The translations under genes were made by a program, and so were the position numbers. The notes below the pieces were generated by a model. It searched no databases and was not told the origin of the DNA. It saw nothing but the letters and a program-made list of their open reading frames with translations. Shown here piece after piece: positions 1 through 9,317 of a stretch of 64,000 nucleotides of DNA (position 1 is its first letter; each line of letters begins with the position of its first letter). The stretch is from Gammaproteobacteria bacterium (GTDB taxonomy: Bacteria > Pseudomonadota > Gammaproteobacteria > Steroidobacterales > Steroidobacteraceae): assembly GCA_003164785.1 (NCBI GenBank), contig PLUE01000048.1:379-64378 (forward strand). Direction: 5' to 3'.

Positions 1-1459
1 CCTCGTAGCTGTTGAACAGCCCGTGGCGTCCGGTCAGGAGGTACCCTTCGAGCCAACCTTCGCATTGATGTTCGCTCAACATGGAATCGAGCACCTGTCC
101 CGTGGGTGCGAGGAACTCGTCGTTCTCCACCGTGCGTGCGTCCCATTGCCGCTTGGTGACCTCGAACACTGCACCCAACAGGTTCGAAAGGGTCTCATCG
201 GGACCGAATATGCGAAAATTCCGGTCTCGCTGGTTCAGCAGCGACACGTCGCGCAGAAACTTCCCCAGCACCTCCGTATCGCACGCCTCCACGGCGCCCG
301 GGGTGGGAACGTGCACCGCGTGGTCGTGAAAGTCCGGCATCTTAAGATCGCGAAGGAGCAGCCCGCCATTGGCGTGCGGATTCGAACCCATGCGGCGATT
401 GCCTTTCGGGGCGAGTTCCGCCAACTCGGCAACGAGTCGACCGGCCTCATCGAACAACTCCTCCGGCTTATAGCTTTTCATCCAGCTCTCGAGCAGTGGT
501 ACGTGATCGAGATGATCCGGGTCCACCAGCATGGGGACCTGGTGTGCCCGGAACGTGCCCTCGATCTGCAGGCCGTCGACGATCTTTGGGCCGGTCCAGC
601 CCTTGGGTGACCTCAACACGATCATCGGCCAGCGAGGGCGCGAGGGGTCCTTGGCGTTGCGTGCATTCGTGCGGATGTGTTCGATCTGCTCGATGGCCGT
701 GTCCATCACGGTCGCCATGCGTTCGTGCATCGTGTCCGGATCATCGCCCTCGACAAAGAGAGGCGCCCAGCCGCAGCCGCGAAGGAACTGCTCCAGCTCC
801 TCGCCCTCGATGCGCGCGAGCACGGTGGGATTGCTGATCTTGTAGCCATTGAGGTGCAATATCGGCAGCACCGCGCCATCGGTAATCGGATCCAAGAACT
901 TGTTCGATTGCCAGGAGGTCGCCAGAGGGCCGGTTTCGGCTTCACCGTCGCCGATGACGCAGGCCACGATCAGACCGGGATTGTCGAAAACGGCACCGAA
1001 CGCGTGGCTCAGGGAGTAACCGAGCTCGCCACCCTCGTGAATCGAGCCCGGCGTGGTCGGTGCCACATGGCTCGATATCCCGCCCGGAAATGAGAATTGC
1101 TTGAATAATTCCTTCAGCCCGGCTTCGTCCTGGGTGATGTTTGGATAGACGTCGCTCCACGTCCCCTCGAGATACACGTTGCCGACGATCGCCGGGCCGC
1201 CGTGACCCGGGCCCGCGATGTAGAACATATCAAGGTCATACTTGTTGATGACCCGATTCAAGTGCGCGTAGATGAAGTTCTGTCCCGGTGTCGTGCCCCA
1301 GTGACTGACCACCAAGGGCTTGACGTCCGAGATATCGAGCGGTCGCTTCAACAGCGGATTATCGTAAAGATAAATCTGCCCGACCGATACATAGTTGGCG
1401 GCGCGCCAATAGGCATTGATCTTGCGAAGCATCTCTGGCGTTAGGGTATTGCTTGTCAT
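1..1459 (-). CDS. xfp: Phosphoketolase, C-terminus beyond window edge
   Basis: Xylulose-5-phosphate/fructose-6-phosphate phosphoketolase is a cytoplasmic thiamine-diphosphate enzyme that splits the sugar phosphate with inorganic phosphate into acetyl phosphate plus an aldose phosphate. The minus strand reads open from an ATG at 1459 to the left edge, giving 486 visible residues of a family usually near 800. The visible part begins [20 protein letters not shown] and contains family hallmarks such as [19 protein letters not shown], the ThDP/Mg motif GDGEAETGP and [15 protein letters not shown]-barrel gene lies 132 bp upstream on the same strand. The C-terminal third is outside the window, so integrity of that part cannot be judged. 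Confidence 0.95.
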   Translation of the reverse strand, partial: MTSNTLTPEMLRKINAYWRAANYVSVGQIYLYDNPLLKRPLDISDVKPLVVSHWGTTPGQNFIYAHLNRVINKYDLDMFYIAGPGHGGPAIVGNVYLEGTWSDVYPNITQDEAGLKELFKQFSFPGGISSHVAPTTPGSIHEGGELGYSLSHAFGAVFDNPGLIVACVIGDGEAETGPLATSWQSNKFLDPITDGAVLPILHLNGYKISNPTVLARIEGEELEQFLRGCGWAPLFVEGDDPDTMHERMATVMDTAIEQIEHIRTNARNAKDPSRPRWPMIVLRSPKGWTGPKIVDGLQIEGTFRAHQVPMLVDPDHLDHVPLLESWMKSYKPEELFDEAGRLVAELAELAPKGNRRMGSNPHANGGLLLRDLKMPDFHDHAVHVPTPGAVEACDTEVLGKFLRDVSLLNQRDRNFRIFGPDETLSNLLGAVFEVTKRQWDARTVENDEFLAPTGQVLDSMLSEHQCEGWLEGYLLTGRHGLFNSYE

Positions 1460-1591
1460 GGTTCAGTGTCTCCGGTTTCGAGCGCCTGCATCTTCGCCAA
1501 CCGACGTCCGTGGCGGGCGGTGCCGCTTCGGATGTGCGCGTGGACCGGGTCGACAGATCCCCGGATTGGCCGGTCGATCGGGTCCTCGGTA

Positions 1592-2392
1592 TCAGGCGGC
1601 CTCGTGCCCCTTTATTGCCTGCCAATAAGCTCGGCGGTTGTAATGTAGGTAGATTCCTTCCTCATCACTGCGATTCAGAGCGCGCCCAGGATCATACGCC
1701 GGAGCGTCCTTGATCTGTTGACGATTGAGAGTGGTCGTGACCTTCGATTGCCACCAGCTGACGTCCTCGATCCATTCGGCCGCCACCAGCACTTGATGCC
1801 CGACCCACCAGTTGCTCGTGTTCACGATGAGGTATCGGATGGCCCACGTTTGGTCGTCGACCAAGAAGCCTTCCACGTGTCCGATGTCGCCATCGGTTGC
1901 GTGAATGTGGTAACCCTTCACGGCTTCACAACTGCGCAGGTGCTGATCGTCGTTCTGCCCCCGCCGCGCTTCCGTTGGGCAACCTGCACCGTCAGCCTGC
2001 GCTCCGCCAAGGCTCACACCGGTCAGCATCGCAGCCGGATAGGCACTTGCGCCCCACAGCCCGGTTCCGCCCCAATAATAGGGGTATCCGTAATACCCGA
2101 GATAGCCTATTTCATGCTGCCTGGATATCGGCTTCTGGCTGTCGATAGGTGGGCTGTTCCTGACCTGCTCCTTGGTGATGGACACCGGAAGCACTTTTCC
2201 CTCCGCATCCGGATTGCCGATCGAGAACGGCGAAATCAGCACTTCGCGGCCGACCAACCAAGCACCCGTCTTGACGACGATATAGCGGACTACCCACGCT
2301 TCATCGTCGAAATAAAAATCTTTGACGCGGCCGATGGTGCCATCTTCAGCGCCGATAGTGTATTTTTCCAAATCCAGGACGGTGCGTAACAT
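1592..2392 (-). CDS. Duplicated PRC-barrel domain protein
   Basis: A 266-residue protein with two PRC-barrel-like halves. The first starts with LDLEKYTIGAEDGTIGRVKDFYFDDE (written here as a run of short matches) and the second with VKGYHIHATDGDIGHVEGF. Each half has the 'specific residues then WxVRYxVV/I' pattern, WVVRYIVVKT and WAIRYLIVNT. The halves are joined by an aromatic/glycine-rich linker around residues 110-125 (GYYGYPYYWGGTG). The start at 2392 is chosen over an upstream ATG at 2428 because GGAGA lies 7 bases before it. There is no signal peptide. PRC barrels bind partner proteins or RNA; the specific role here is unknown. It may share a transcript with the phosphoketolase downstream. 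Confidence 0.85.
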   Translation of the reverse strand: MLRTVLDLEKYTIGAEDGTIGRVKDFYFDDEAWVVRYIVVKTGAWLVGREVLISPFSIGNPDAEGKVLPVSITKEQVRNSPPIDSQKPISRQHEIGYLGYYGYPYYWGGTGLWGASAYPAAMLTGVSLGGAQADGAGCPTEARRGQNDDQHLRSCEAVKGYHIHATDGDIGHVEGFLVDDQTWAIRYLIVNTSNWWVGHQVLVAAEWIEDVSWWQSKVTTTLNRQQIKDAPAYDPGRALNRSDEEGIYLHYNRRAYWQAIKGHEAA

Positions 2393-2461
2393 TGTCGATT
2401 CTCCATGAGCGAGTTCGGACGGAACCACTAGTCATATTCTGCGCGCACCTGACTGCGCCCG

Positions 2462-2481
2462 TCTGTTCGCTGTCATACATT
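2462..2481. promoter_or_regulatory. Weak CRP/FNR-geometry operator upstream of the PRC-barrel gene
   Basis: The core is TGTTC-N6-ATACA at 2464-2479, about 70 bp before the PRC-barrel start, in a 285-bp intergenic stretch (2393-2677) with no other feature I can support. It matches the TCTGTACG-N4-CGTACAGA pattern seen elsewhere only partly, so it is the weakest of the proposed sites and could be chance. Confidence 0.3.
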
Positions 2482-2677
2482 GGCGCTTCGCCGATGGGAT
2501 GAGCCCGTCGCCGCCGCGAGTGTGGGACGATCGACGACGGCGCCAATGCGAAGCTCTCTCGACCGCGACGGCGCAACTCGCCGCCACGGTGCGCTTGGGC
2601 AGCGTCTCGCAGGCCGACTTCGACACGGTGTTCTATCCCGAGTGCCCGCAGGCGCGGTCGGTCATTCACGGAATCGA

Positions 2678-3976
2678 CTACCCTGCCACCGGCTGCTGAT
2701 GAACTTCAACCGTGATATGGGATAGACCCTTGAGGCGCTGCAGCGTCGAGTGGTAAAACGCGGGTCCGTGGGTCGGTGCACTGCTGATGACCGACAGCAC
2801 GGCGCCGAGATGGCCGGGGCCCAGGCGCCACACATGCAAATCGACGAGTTTGTCGCCTGCCGTTTCCACGACCGCCTTGATTTTATTGGCAACCGTCTCG
2901 TCCGGGCTCATGTCCATCAGGATCGCGCCGGTGACACGGATCAGGCCGTAAGACCAATTGGCAATGACGAAAGCCCCGACGATGCCCGCCAACGGGTCCA
3001 TCCACAGCCAACCGAACGTCTTGGCGAGGAGCAACCCAACGATCGCCAGTACCGAGACGGCGGCATCCGCGATCACGTGGATATACGCCGCCCGGATGTT
3101 GTGGTCCCGTGAATCGACCGTATGCTCATGATGCTGGTGCTCGGCGAATTGCACCGTATGTTGTTCGCCGCCCAGCCTGGCAATCGCCTTGAACGCATGC
3201 GGCTCTGGAATCGACTGTATCGATTCCAGGAAATCCCCTCCTCCCTGTTTGAATGCAAAGATCTGGCGTGTTCCGTCCGCACGCTCCGTCGAGACGCTCA
3301 GGTTGCCGGGTGCCAATGCCATGCCGGGAGATTTCGACTCGATACGGAATACCGGAGGCACGCCGTCCTCGAATATCGATAGAGTAATCGCGCCGGACGC
3401 CGTCACGATCCGCTGCACTTCCCCGGCGTGGTCATGGTGACCGTCCGCATGGCCATCGTGGTCATGTTCGTCAGCATGACCGTGTCCGTGACCATGGTCG
3501 TGACCGTGATGATCGCTCCCGCTCAACAACCAAGCGCTCACGATATTGACGATGAGCCCAAGAACTGCGATCGGAATGGCTTCTCCAAATCTGATCGGCA
3601 CGGGCGCCAGGAATCGATTGATCGCTTCGTAGCCGATCAGCAGCGCGATCATGGCGAGGATGATTGCACTCGTAAATCCCGCCAGATCGCCGAGTTTCCC
3701 GGTTCCAAAAACGAAGCGGCGGTCCTGGGCATGTTTTCGCGCATAGGTGTACGCCAGCGCCGCGATGAGCATGGCGCTCGCATGCGTGGACATATGGAGT
3801 CCGTCCGCCACCAGCGCGAGAGAGCCGAAGATGCTGCCGCCCGCGATCTCAATGATCATCATCACGCCGCACAGAGCAATGACTGCCCATGTCTTTCGTT
3901 CGTTCTTGTCGTGGCTTTCGCCCAAAAACACGTGCTCGTGCCCGATTCCGAATTGTGCGTCTAAGGGAGCATTCAT
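2678..3976 (-). CDS. Cation diffusion facilitator, DmeF-like (Co/Ni/Zn efflux)
   Basis: Inner-membrane metal/proton antiporter of the CDF family, 432 residues. Six hydrophobic segments are visible. TM2 carries DGLHMSTH and TM5 carries HVIADAAVS, the expected metal-site helices. Between TM4 and TM5 there is a long His/Asp-rich loop (HGHDHGHGHGH and following) and then an extra roughly 100-residue segment with alternating beta-like sequence, ending in a second His cluster (HQHHEHT). That insertion is the layout annotated as DmeF, a Co(II)/Ni(II) exporter. Metal choice is inference. The start at 3976 is preferred over 3988 because GAGG sits 6 bases upstream. A Ni exporter would be sensible in a cell that imports nickel for the hydrogenase in this window. 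Confidence 0.85.
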   Translation of the reverse strand: MNAPLDAQFGIGHEHVFLGESHDKNERKTWAVIALCGVMMIIEIAGGSIFGSLALVADGLHMSTHASAMLIAALAYTYARKHAQDRRFVFGTGKLGDLAGFTSAIILAMIALLIGYEAINRFLAPVPIRFGEAIPIAVLGLIVNIVSAWLLSGSDHHGHDHGHGHGHADEHDHDGHADGHHDHAGEVQRIVTASGAITLSIFEDGVPPVFRIESKSPGMALAPGNLSVSTERADGTRQIFAFKQGGGDFLESIQSIPEPHAFKAIARLGGEQHTVQFAEHQHHEHTVDSRDHNIRAAYIHVIADAAVSVLAIVGLLLAKTFGWLWMDPLAGIVGAFVIANWSYGLIRVTGAILMDMSPDETVANKIKAVVETAGDKLVDLHVWRLGPGHLGAVLSVISSAPTHGPAFYHSTLQRLKGLSHITVEVHQQPVAG

Positions 3977-4081
3977 GAGGGACCTCAAACGGTTGTGGGC
4001 TTTCAGCCGCTTTGCAACGAGCGATCTGAACGGCAGACCAGCCCCGGGGAACGCGGCACCCTGCGCTGTCCAATTCTTAAT

Positions 4082-4097
4082 TGTATAGAAAAATACA
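4082..4097. promoter_or_regulatory. CRP/FNR-geometry palindrome upstream of the CDF exporter
   Basis: TGTAT-AGAAAA-ATACA is a perfect 5+6+5 inverted repeat in an AT-rich stretch about 105 bp before the exporter start. The half-site differs from the TGTAC form found at the hydrogenase and mtr promoters by one base, so it may bind a related family member instead of the same one. Confidence 0.4.
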
Positions 4098-4324
4098 GAA
4101 TCTTTTACATGCCACGCGGTTCACGATGATCGACCCAGACGACGGCGTCGCAAGTGTCGCTCATGTAAACTCTCCTGATCCAAAGCATGAAGTCGGGGCT
4201 TTACTCAGCGGCTTTTCTGTTCACTGGAACACAGAGGCGGCGGACGCTTCGCAGTGTCAGACGCCGATGCGGATTGGGCGTATGACAGCGCACAGCGGAA
4301 GCATGGGGCTCTTCGGCCCGAGTG

Positions 4325-4344
4325 TCTGTACGGAGCCGGACAGT
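4325..4344. promoter_or_regulatory. CRP/FNR-geometry operator (TGTAC-N6-GGACA)
   Basis: The left half TCTGTACG is identical to the perfect site at 38529; the right half CGGACAGT differs at two of eight positions. The spacing is 5+6+5 for the core at 4327-4342. It lies 54 bp upstream of the ATG at 4399, a plausible activator position. Confidence 0.5.
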
Positions 4345-4398
4345 CAGCGGCTCCGGGGGGCGCGCAGAATGTGCTACTTTCAACACAGGACACATGAC

Positions 4399-4851
4399 AT
4401 GAGCAAGCATTGGGACTCGATCGTCTGGATCGACCGCAGCGAGGCGAAGGTCTTCCATGTAGGCGCGACGGACGAGGAGAAAATCGTGGTTCATTCCCAC
4501 ACGTCGGCTCAGGCGCTTCATCGTCAGCCTCATCACGAGGAAGGCAGCAAGGAGACAATCGACGTCGAATTCTTTCACCGGATCGTTGCGACTCTCGACC
4601 ATTCCGGCGGAATCCTGATCGCCGGTCCGGGCAACATCAAGTTCGAATTGAAGGAGTATCTGGACCGCCACCGCCCCGATCTCGGCGCGCGTGTCTTCGG
4701 CGTGGAGACCCTCGAACACCCGTTCACGGCGGAATTACTCGCGGTGGCGCGCCGCTTCTTCGCGACACGGGCGCACCGGCATTCGGAGCCGACCGGGCCG
4801 GATACGAGACGCAAGGACACCCCGGGAACCCCGGAATCGATCAAGCACTGA
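4399..4851 (+). CDS. Translational-machinery-type small protein (eRF1-domain-3-like)
   Basis: A 150-residue cytoplasmic protein beginning MSKHWDSIVWIDRSEAKVFH. It matches my memory of the proteobacterial family named 'translational machinery protein', which has the pattern WIDxxEAxVF, a middle EFFHRIVATL, then ILIAGPGNIKFELKEYL and GVETLEHP. That fold resembles domain 3 of archaeal/eukaryotic release factor and Pelota proteins. Its function in bacteria is not established. ATG at 4399 is chosen because homology begins there and AGGA lies 8 bases upstream, although the frame is open back to 4081. A candidate CRP/FNR-type operator sits 54 bp upstream, suggesting anaerobic or stress control. Confidence 0.75.
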   Translation: MSKHWDSIVWIDRSEAKVFHVGATDEEKIVVHSHTSAQALHRQPHHEEGSKETIDVEFFHRIVATLDHSGGILIAGPGNIKFELKEYLDRHRPDLGARVFGVETLEHPFTAELLAVARRFFATRAHRHSEPTGPDTRRKDTPGTPESIKH

Positions 4852-4875
4852 GGCCCTTGCCGATTCCATGGCCAT

Positions 4876-4907
4876 GGTTGGGTCGGGCGGCAGTGCTCCG
4901 CCCAACC
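4876..4907. terminator. Hairpin between convergent genes
   Basis: A 7-bp perfect stem GGTTGGG/CCCAACC (4876-4882 with 4901-4907) lies between the convergent stops at 4851 and 4955. It is followed by a second GC-rich inverted repeat near 4908-4945. There is no T tract on either side, so intrinsic termination is only possible. Confidence 0.35.
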
Positions 4908-4954
4908 GTCGGCGCGCGCGCCGCCGCAAACGGCGCGCGGGCTTATGGCACCTG

Positions 4955-6007
4955 TCAGCGTTGCGCCATTTTTTGACGAAGCGATCCGCCGGCGGGAACC
5001 AGGCTGCTCGTCGCCTCGAGGGTCTTACAGCAACGGAAACCCAAGTGATAATTGGCGTGGCTGTCGGTCGCCATGACGCGGGTGCCGTGCCAGAACGGTG
5101 CACGCCATCGACACCAGTCCTCGTGCGCCCGGTAGGTGTCGAAGATGAACCAACTCCCCTTCATCTCGGTATAACCCAGTTCTTTGCTGCCAAGGCTCGC
5201 CATCTGCTGTTCGTTGAGCGGAAGGTTCATATGTTCCGCGGCATTGCCGTTCAGGTCGTAAACACCCGATGAGCTGTGGCACGCCGGAAAATCCCCGGCC
5301 GGATAGGTGTTCGATCCGCACAGTTTCCAGTCTCCGCCGGGGCATCCCGGCGTTTTTGTACTCCCTGTCGCGCAGACGCCTTTTCGATATTCGGGGCCAT
5401 AACTCCAGCTCTTCGTCGCTTGGTCGGCAAGGTTGTGGGTGATCCGCATTTGGTGAATCGCCGCTTCCGGCGCCTCCCCCTTGAGGCGATCGAAGCCGTA
5501 ATCGGGCGGTTGCAAACTCCCCGCGCACGCCCCTTCCCATTCATGTGCATCGCACAGGCGCTTGCCTTCGGCCTCGCAGATCAGCGCGGCCTCGCGCGCC
5601 TTCACCCATACGACGGGATAGGCGCACGGAATATTGGGAAACTCGAACTGATCGATGCAAGCCTTGGCGTGGTCGGCGGAGGTCGTCTTCGGGTCGAAGA
5701 GCGGGGCCATATATTTGGCACCGCAAATCTGCTCGAACTGCGGATTCTCGTATTTGACGCCCTGTTTCGCCAGCATGGCGGCACATTGCTCGGGCGTGAC
5801 CGGGTGGCGTGTGACCGCGGGATTACCCTGGCCGATGACCCTCGATTGCGCGAATATTGCTCGAATATCCCGCATCTGCGCGTCGCTCAAGCCATGAACC
5901 AGTTGCAGTTGCTGGAACAGCTGGTCGTTCTGCCCCGACGAGGCGGTTTGCGCGGACGCGCCGGCCGACATGCCGAACAGGAAACAAAGCAATATGGTCT
6001 TCATCAT
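4955..6007 (-). CDS. Exported formylglycine-generating-enzyme-like (SUMF1/FGE-sulfatase) protein
   Basis: A 350-residue protein with a signal peptide (MMKTILLCFLFGMSAGASA) and an FGE-sulfatase fold. The hallmarks are KAREAALICEAEGKRLCDAHEWE near residues 145-170 (written in two blocks in the protein), YDLNGNAAEHM near residue 265, and the closing LGFRCC. Family members oxidise a sulfatase Cys or build other modified residues, but many exported copies are catalytically unassigned. This one has many cysteines, fitting a disulfide-stabilised periplasmic domain. The ATG overlaps the stop of the upstream gene (ATGA), so it is the last gene of the operon from 10318. Substrate unknown; no sulfatase is visible in the window. 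Confidence 0.8.
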   Translation of the reverse strand: MMKTILLCFLFGMSAGASAQTASSGQNDQLFQQLQLVHGLSDAQMRDIRAIFAQSRVIGQGNPAVTRHPVTPEQCAAMLAKQGVKYENPQFEQICGAKYMAPLFDPKTTSADHAKACIDQFEFPNIPCAYPVVWVKAREAALICEAEGKRLCDAHEWEGACAGSLQPPDYGFDRLKGEAPEAAIHQMRITHNLADQATKSWSYGPEYRKGVCATGSTKTPGCPGGDWKLCGSNTYPAGDFPACHSSSGVYDLNGNAAEHMNLPLNEQQMASLGSKELGYTEMKGSWFIFDTYRAHEDWCRWRAPFWHGTRVMATDSHANYHLGFRCCKTLEATSSLVPAGGSLRQKMAQR

Positions 6008-7809
6008 GGAGCGCCCTTCCTTCGAGTCAAGTAAAAGAAATCCCTGTCGTCCGGGAAGCTGAGAAACCTGGGTGCCAGCTCCGCGCCGCCTTTGCGATCG
6101 ACTTCCGCCATGCCTTGGATCAAATGCTGCACGCTGATCCGCCCGTCTTGGAGCGTGTAGATCGCAAAATAGGTATGTTCCAACGCATTCATGTCCAGGT
6201 GCATGGCATATCGGCATCCGTACGCCTGAAAAACGCGCGCCATGGCGCTGGGCGTCGCCGTCGAGAAATATCCGAACACGAGGTACCGAGTCTCTGCCGA
6301 CACTTGCAGGCAAAGACCCGCCCGCAGCGTGCGCAGGTGTTCATCGTCCGATCCCGACCAATTCCCGGCACCCCAGTTGTTGACCAGCGGGCCGGCCGAC
6401 GACATCCCGGTCTGCTCGTCGAACTCGACCAACGGTACGCCGTTCTGTCGCGCAAACTTGATGTGCGGCAGCAGCGCGTCATCGGCCGCCGTCCAAGTCT
6501 TCATCTGTACCTTGCCGTCGTCCGTCACGAACAGGGTCGCCAACTCAGGTTGTAGCTTGCTGAACACCACGCCTTGCTCGATGAAGCCGTAGTGGCTTCC
6601 GTTGTTCCGCTGGGCAAGCGGTCCGTAGCGGAAGGCGCCATGTTCGCGCTTGAATCCGCCCGCAAAAGTCGCCGCCACCTGATCGACCAGGATCGGGCTC
6701 ACGATGCCATTCACCACCAACGGTGCCACGGTGCCAATGCCATCCGGGCCCGCCAGGCGAGAATCGCGGACGGTGGGCAGCACGCGCTCCGACCACCCCA
6801 CACGCGGATGGTCGGTCCCGAGGGCGAACCCCACCTCGAACTTTGAAAGATCCATCGCCACCATATAGTCGAGCGCCACGGCCTCGACCGAATCGAGCGC
6901 ATTCACCGTCGCTTTCCTACCAAGGAAACTTGGCGGACCGACCGCTTGTGGCTGAATGACACTCAGCCATATGCCGGCAGCGTCGCGCGCTGGATACCAT
7001 CGGCCCATCATGAGAGCATGCGACCCCACGCCCACATCGATTCCCAGGTCGGTGGGGATCACCGCAACAGCGGCATATCCGGCGGCGAGTTCCGGGGCGC
7101 GTGGGCCGCCCGTCAACGAGGGGCTCGCGGGGAATGTCGTCGATGTCGGCGCGGTCACTCGATTTTCAACGAAGGCATCCCGAAAGAATTGATCCTTTAC
7201 AAATCCGACGATCCGCTCCCCGCCCCAAACATGGTCTCTCAAAAAGCTCGTCACACGCTCCAAGTGGGTGTAGCTCCCGGCGACTGAATTGCGTAGAAAG
7301 AGGCGATCTGCGCAGAGCGGCGCATAGGGAAGATCCCCATGTTGTGCTTCCTGCAGGATCGTCGCCTGTCCGTTCGGCCATAGGGTGCAGCCGACGGTAT
7401 GGCCGGCGACAGTCAGTTCCACGCCATAAGGGTCCGCCTGACTGAGTGCCAGCGTCTGCGTCTCGGGCGACGGATTTTCCAGGTGATAGGAGAGCGTTTG
7501 ACCCGTCGAGCGCCGGCGAATAGTCAGCAGAAACCATACATTGATTTGCGGGTTCAGATCGATCAGGGTGGCCGTACCTGAATCCCCGGGCAGGGAGAAG
7601 TCAATGCTCGCGCTGCGCCTCAAGGCTTGCAGCTCGATGATCGTTTTGGGCACGTTCGCTTGATATTCCGCCCACTGCGACGCTGCGACCTCGGGCGTAT
7701 TTGGCTCGGCGAAGGTTCTATCCGCCGCCCGTAGCTCGACCGCCACCAGCGTCATCCACCCGCTCAGCAAGAGCCGCCCCATTGACATGCTCAGCGGCCA
7801 ACGCATCAT
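6004..7809 (-). CDS. Exported protein of unknown function, possible phosphodiester-glycosidase-like C-terminus
   Basis: A 601-residue protein with an N-terminal signal (MMRWPLSMSMGRLLLSGW). I do not recognise the first 400 residues. The C-terminal part has 'GVPLVEFD', 'LVNNWGAGNWSG', 'YLVFGYFSTATPSAMARVF' and 'CRYAMHLDMNALEH'. These loosely recall the NAGPA/phosphodiester-glycosidase fold, in which a helix precedes a conserved Asp-containing strand; that is a weak suggestion. The start at 7809 overlaps the stop of the HAD-UbiA gene by ATGA and fits the signal peptide better than 7851. The stop overlaps the start of the FGE-like gene. Function should be read with its operon partners. Confidence 0.8.
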   Translation of the reverse strand: MMRWPLSMSMGRLLLSGWMTLVAVELRAADRTFAEPNTPEVAASQWAEYQANVPKTIIELQALRRSASIDFSLPGDSGTATLIDLNPQINVWFLLTIRRRSTGQTLSYHLENPSPETQTLALSQADPYGVELTVAGHTVGCTLWPNGQATILQEAQHGDLPYAPLCADRLFLRNSVAGSYTHLERVTSFLRDHVWGGERIVGFVKDQFFRDAFVENRVTAPTSTTFPASPSLTGGPRAPELAAGYAAVAVIPTDLGIDVGVGSHALMMGRWYPARDAAGIWLSVIQPQAVGPPSFLGRKATVNALDSVEAVALDYMVAMDLSKFEVGFALGTDHPRVGWSERVLPTVRDSRLAGPDGIGTVAPLVVNGIVSPILVDQVAATFAGGFKREHGAFRYGPLAQRNNGSHYGFIEQGVVFSKLQPELATLFVTDDGKVQMKTWTAADDALLPHIKFARQNGVPLVEFDEQTGMSSAGPLVNNWGAGNWSGSDDEHLRTLRAGLCLQVSAETRYLVFGYFSTATPSAMARVFQAYGCRYAMHLDMNALEHTYFAIYTLQDGRISVQHLIQGMAEVDRKGGAELAPRFLSFPDDRDFFYLTRRKGAP

Positions 7810-9317
7810 AGCGCGAGCACCGCAATGACGCCCATCGCGACGATGGTCCAAAAACTTACCCGGTCTGAAAGCGCGAAAATCACCGGATCATCATGAATCC
7901 GACCGCGATTGACCATGATCCACAGGTAGCTCACCCAGTACATCAGCAGAAGACAAATGCCCCAGAAATACTCGTGGCGGGCGTAGAGTCGGTGACTGAT
8001 CTCGGTATTCGTGTAGAGCGCCAGCACTATCACGGCAAGGTAGCCGCTCGCGATGCCCTGAGCCACGAGGATGAACTTATCGCTGTCCTGGTAGCCCCGC
8101 GCGTGGACGACCCTCATGGCCGGCTGCGCTTCGAGCATAATCAACTCGGCATAGCGCTTGATCAACGCCAGACTAAAAAACAGGAACACGCAGAAGGTCA
8201 ACAGCCACGCGGAAATCCTCACGTCGCTGGCAACCGAACCGGCCGCCACGCGTGCGGAATAGCCCACCGCGAGCACCAACACATCCACGAGGGTGATGTC
8301 TTTCAAGCGCAGCGAGTACGCAACCATCAGTAATGAATACGCCGCCAGCACGCCCGCAAAACCGAGGGACAGGTGAAAAGCGATGGCAAACGCGATCAGG
8401 AGCAACGTTGGCAGCATCAATAGCGCGTGAACGAGTGGAATCCGCCCGGATGCCAACATCCGGTCCTTCTTGTGCGGGTGCCCGCGGTCGGCCGGCAAGT
8501 CGAGCAGATCGTTCAAAACGTAAAGACCCGACGCGCAGAGACAGAACGCAACAAACGCTATCGAGGACCGTACTAGTGATTCAAGCTGAAGGATGCCGTG
8601 GACTGCGACGAGCGGCACGAATACGAGTCCATTCTTCACCCAATGCAGCGGCCGGATCTCGTGTAGATAATCTTGCCAACCCGCCGGTCGTTCAAGTGAG
8701 ATCACCTGCACGGGCGTCACCTTGACTATCCGTTCCGCAAGGCGGCGGGAGGGGGTTGCGAGCAGCGCTCGTCGCGCGGCATACCAGACCGGAGTGTCGC
8801 GGACACTATTGCCAATGTAATCGAAGCCTCTCAGCCCGAAGATCTCCACCAGTCGGTCGCGCTTGTGTTGGCCGCTGAGATTGATCTTGCCATCGCTCGC
8901 GATGACGTTGTCGAACAACCCAAGATCTCGCACCACTTCCTGCGCCAGCTTGCCATCCGTTGCGGTGGCCAGAATCAACGCTCGGCCCAGACGTTTTTCG
9001 CCGCGCAGGAACTCGACGATAGCGGGACGCAGCGGCAGAAGACGAACATCGGGAATCGCGATTTGCGCGAGGCGCTTCTTCAGATACGCACGTCCCTGGA
9101 GCAACCAAACTGGTAATTTCAACAGGCTCAGCGGCTTCGTCCGCGCCAGGACGAGCACTGACTCGATGAGGCAATCGGTTCGCAGCAGAGTTCCGTCGAG
9201 GTCCACGACGAGGGGAACGCGATCCACTGCGGTGGGCTCGACCGGCGCCACCGCCGTATTCGCATCCGATACCGTCAAAAGAACCATTTTGCCAGCTTCA
9301 ACGCTCCCTTTTTCCAT
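7806..9317 (-). CDS. HAD phosphatase-UbiA prenyltransferase fusion
   Basis: A 503-residue two-domain inner-membrane protein. Residues about 35-195 form a HAD-type hydrolase: nucleophile motif DLDGTLLRTD (39-48), LATATDGKLAQ, and GNSVRDTPVW (169 onwards) near the metal-binding motif. Residues about 220-503 are a UbiA-type polytopic domain with NDLLDLPAD (269-277) and the following KKDRMLASG, the usual prenyl-diphosphate site. Such fusions occur near decaprenyl-phosphate phosphoribosyltransferase-like enzymes that load a sugar phosphate onto a polyprenyl phosphate and then dephosphorylate it; the exact substrate is not visible. The ATG at 9317 or the one at 9287 could be used; both overlap the end of the epimerase gene. 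Confidence 0.85.
   Translation of the reverse strand: MEKGSVEAGKMVLLTVSDANTAVAPVEPTAVDRVPLVVDLDGTLLRTDCLIESVLVLARTKPLSLLKLPVWLLQGRAYLKKRLAQIAIPDVRLLPLRPAIVEFLRGEKRLGRALILATATDGKLAQEVVRDLGLFDNVIASDGKINLSGQHKRDRLVEIFGLRGFDYIGNSVRDTPVWYAARRALLATPSRRLAERIVKVTPVQVISLERPAGWQDYLHEIRPLHWVKNGLVFVPLVAVHGILQLESLVRSSIAFVAFCLCASGLYVLNDLLDLPADRGHPHKKDRMLASGRIPLVHALLMLPTLLLIAFAIAFHLSLGFAGVLAAYSLLMVAYSLRLKDITLVDVLVLAVGYSARVAAGSVASDVRISAWLLTFCVFLFFSLALIKRYAELIMLEAQPAMRVVHARGYQDSDKFILVAQGIASGYLAVIVLALYTNTEISHRLYARHEYFWGICLLLMYWVSYLWIMVNRGRIHDDPVIFALSDRVSFWTIVAMGVIAVLAL

Larger units (their letters stand above)
3977..4398. other. 422-bp divergent intergenic region
   Basis: No convincing gene lies between the CDF exporter (minus) and the small plus-strand gene starting at 4399. 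An ATG-initiated frame from 4081 runs into the downstream gene, but its first 106 residues look non-coding. The region holds two CRP/FNR-geometry palindromes, at 4082-4097 (nearer the exporter) and 4325-4344 (nearer the plus-strand gene), and an AT-rich patch around 4075-4110 suitable for promoters. Confidence 0.5.

Noticed and set aside
4908-4945. Second GC-rich inverted repeat (GGCGCGCGCGCC region) as a terminator
   Set aside because: Such repeats are common in GC-rich DNA and no T tract follows.
6004-7809. Calling the exported 601-residue protein a phosphodiester glycosidase
   Set aside because: Only a loose resemblance in the last 150 residues; no confident catalytic motif, so it is kept as unknown.
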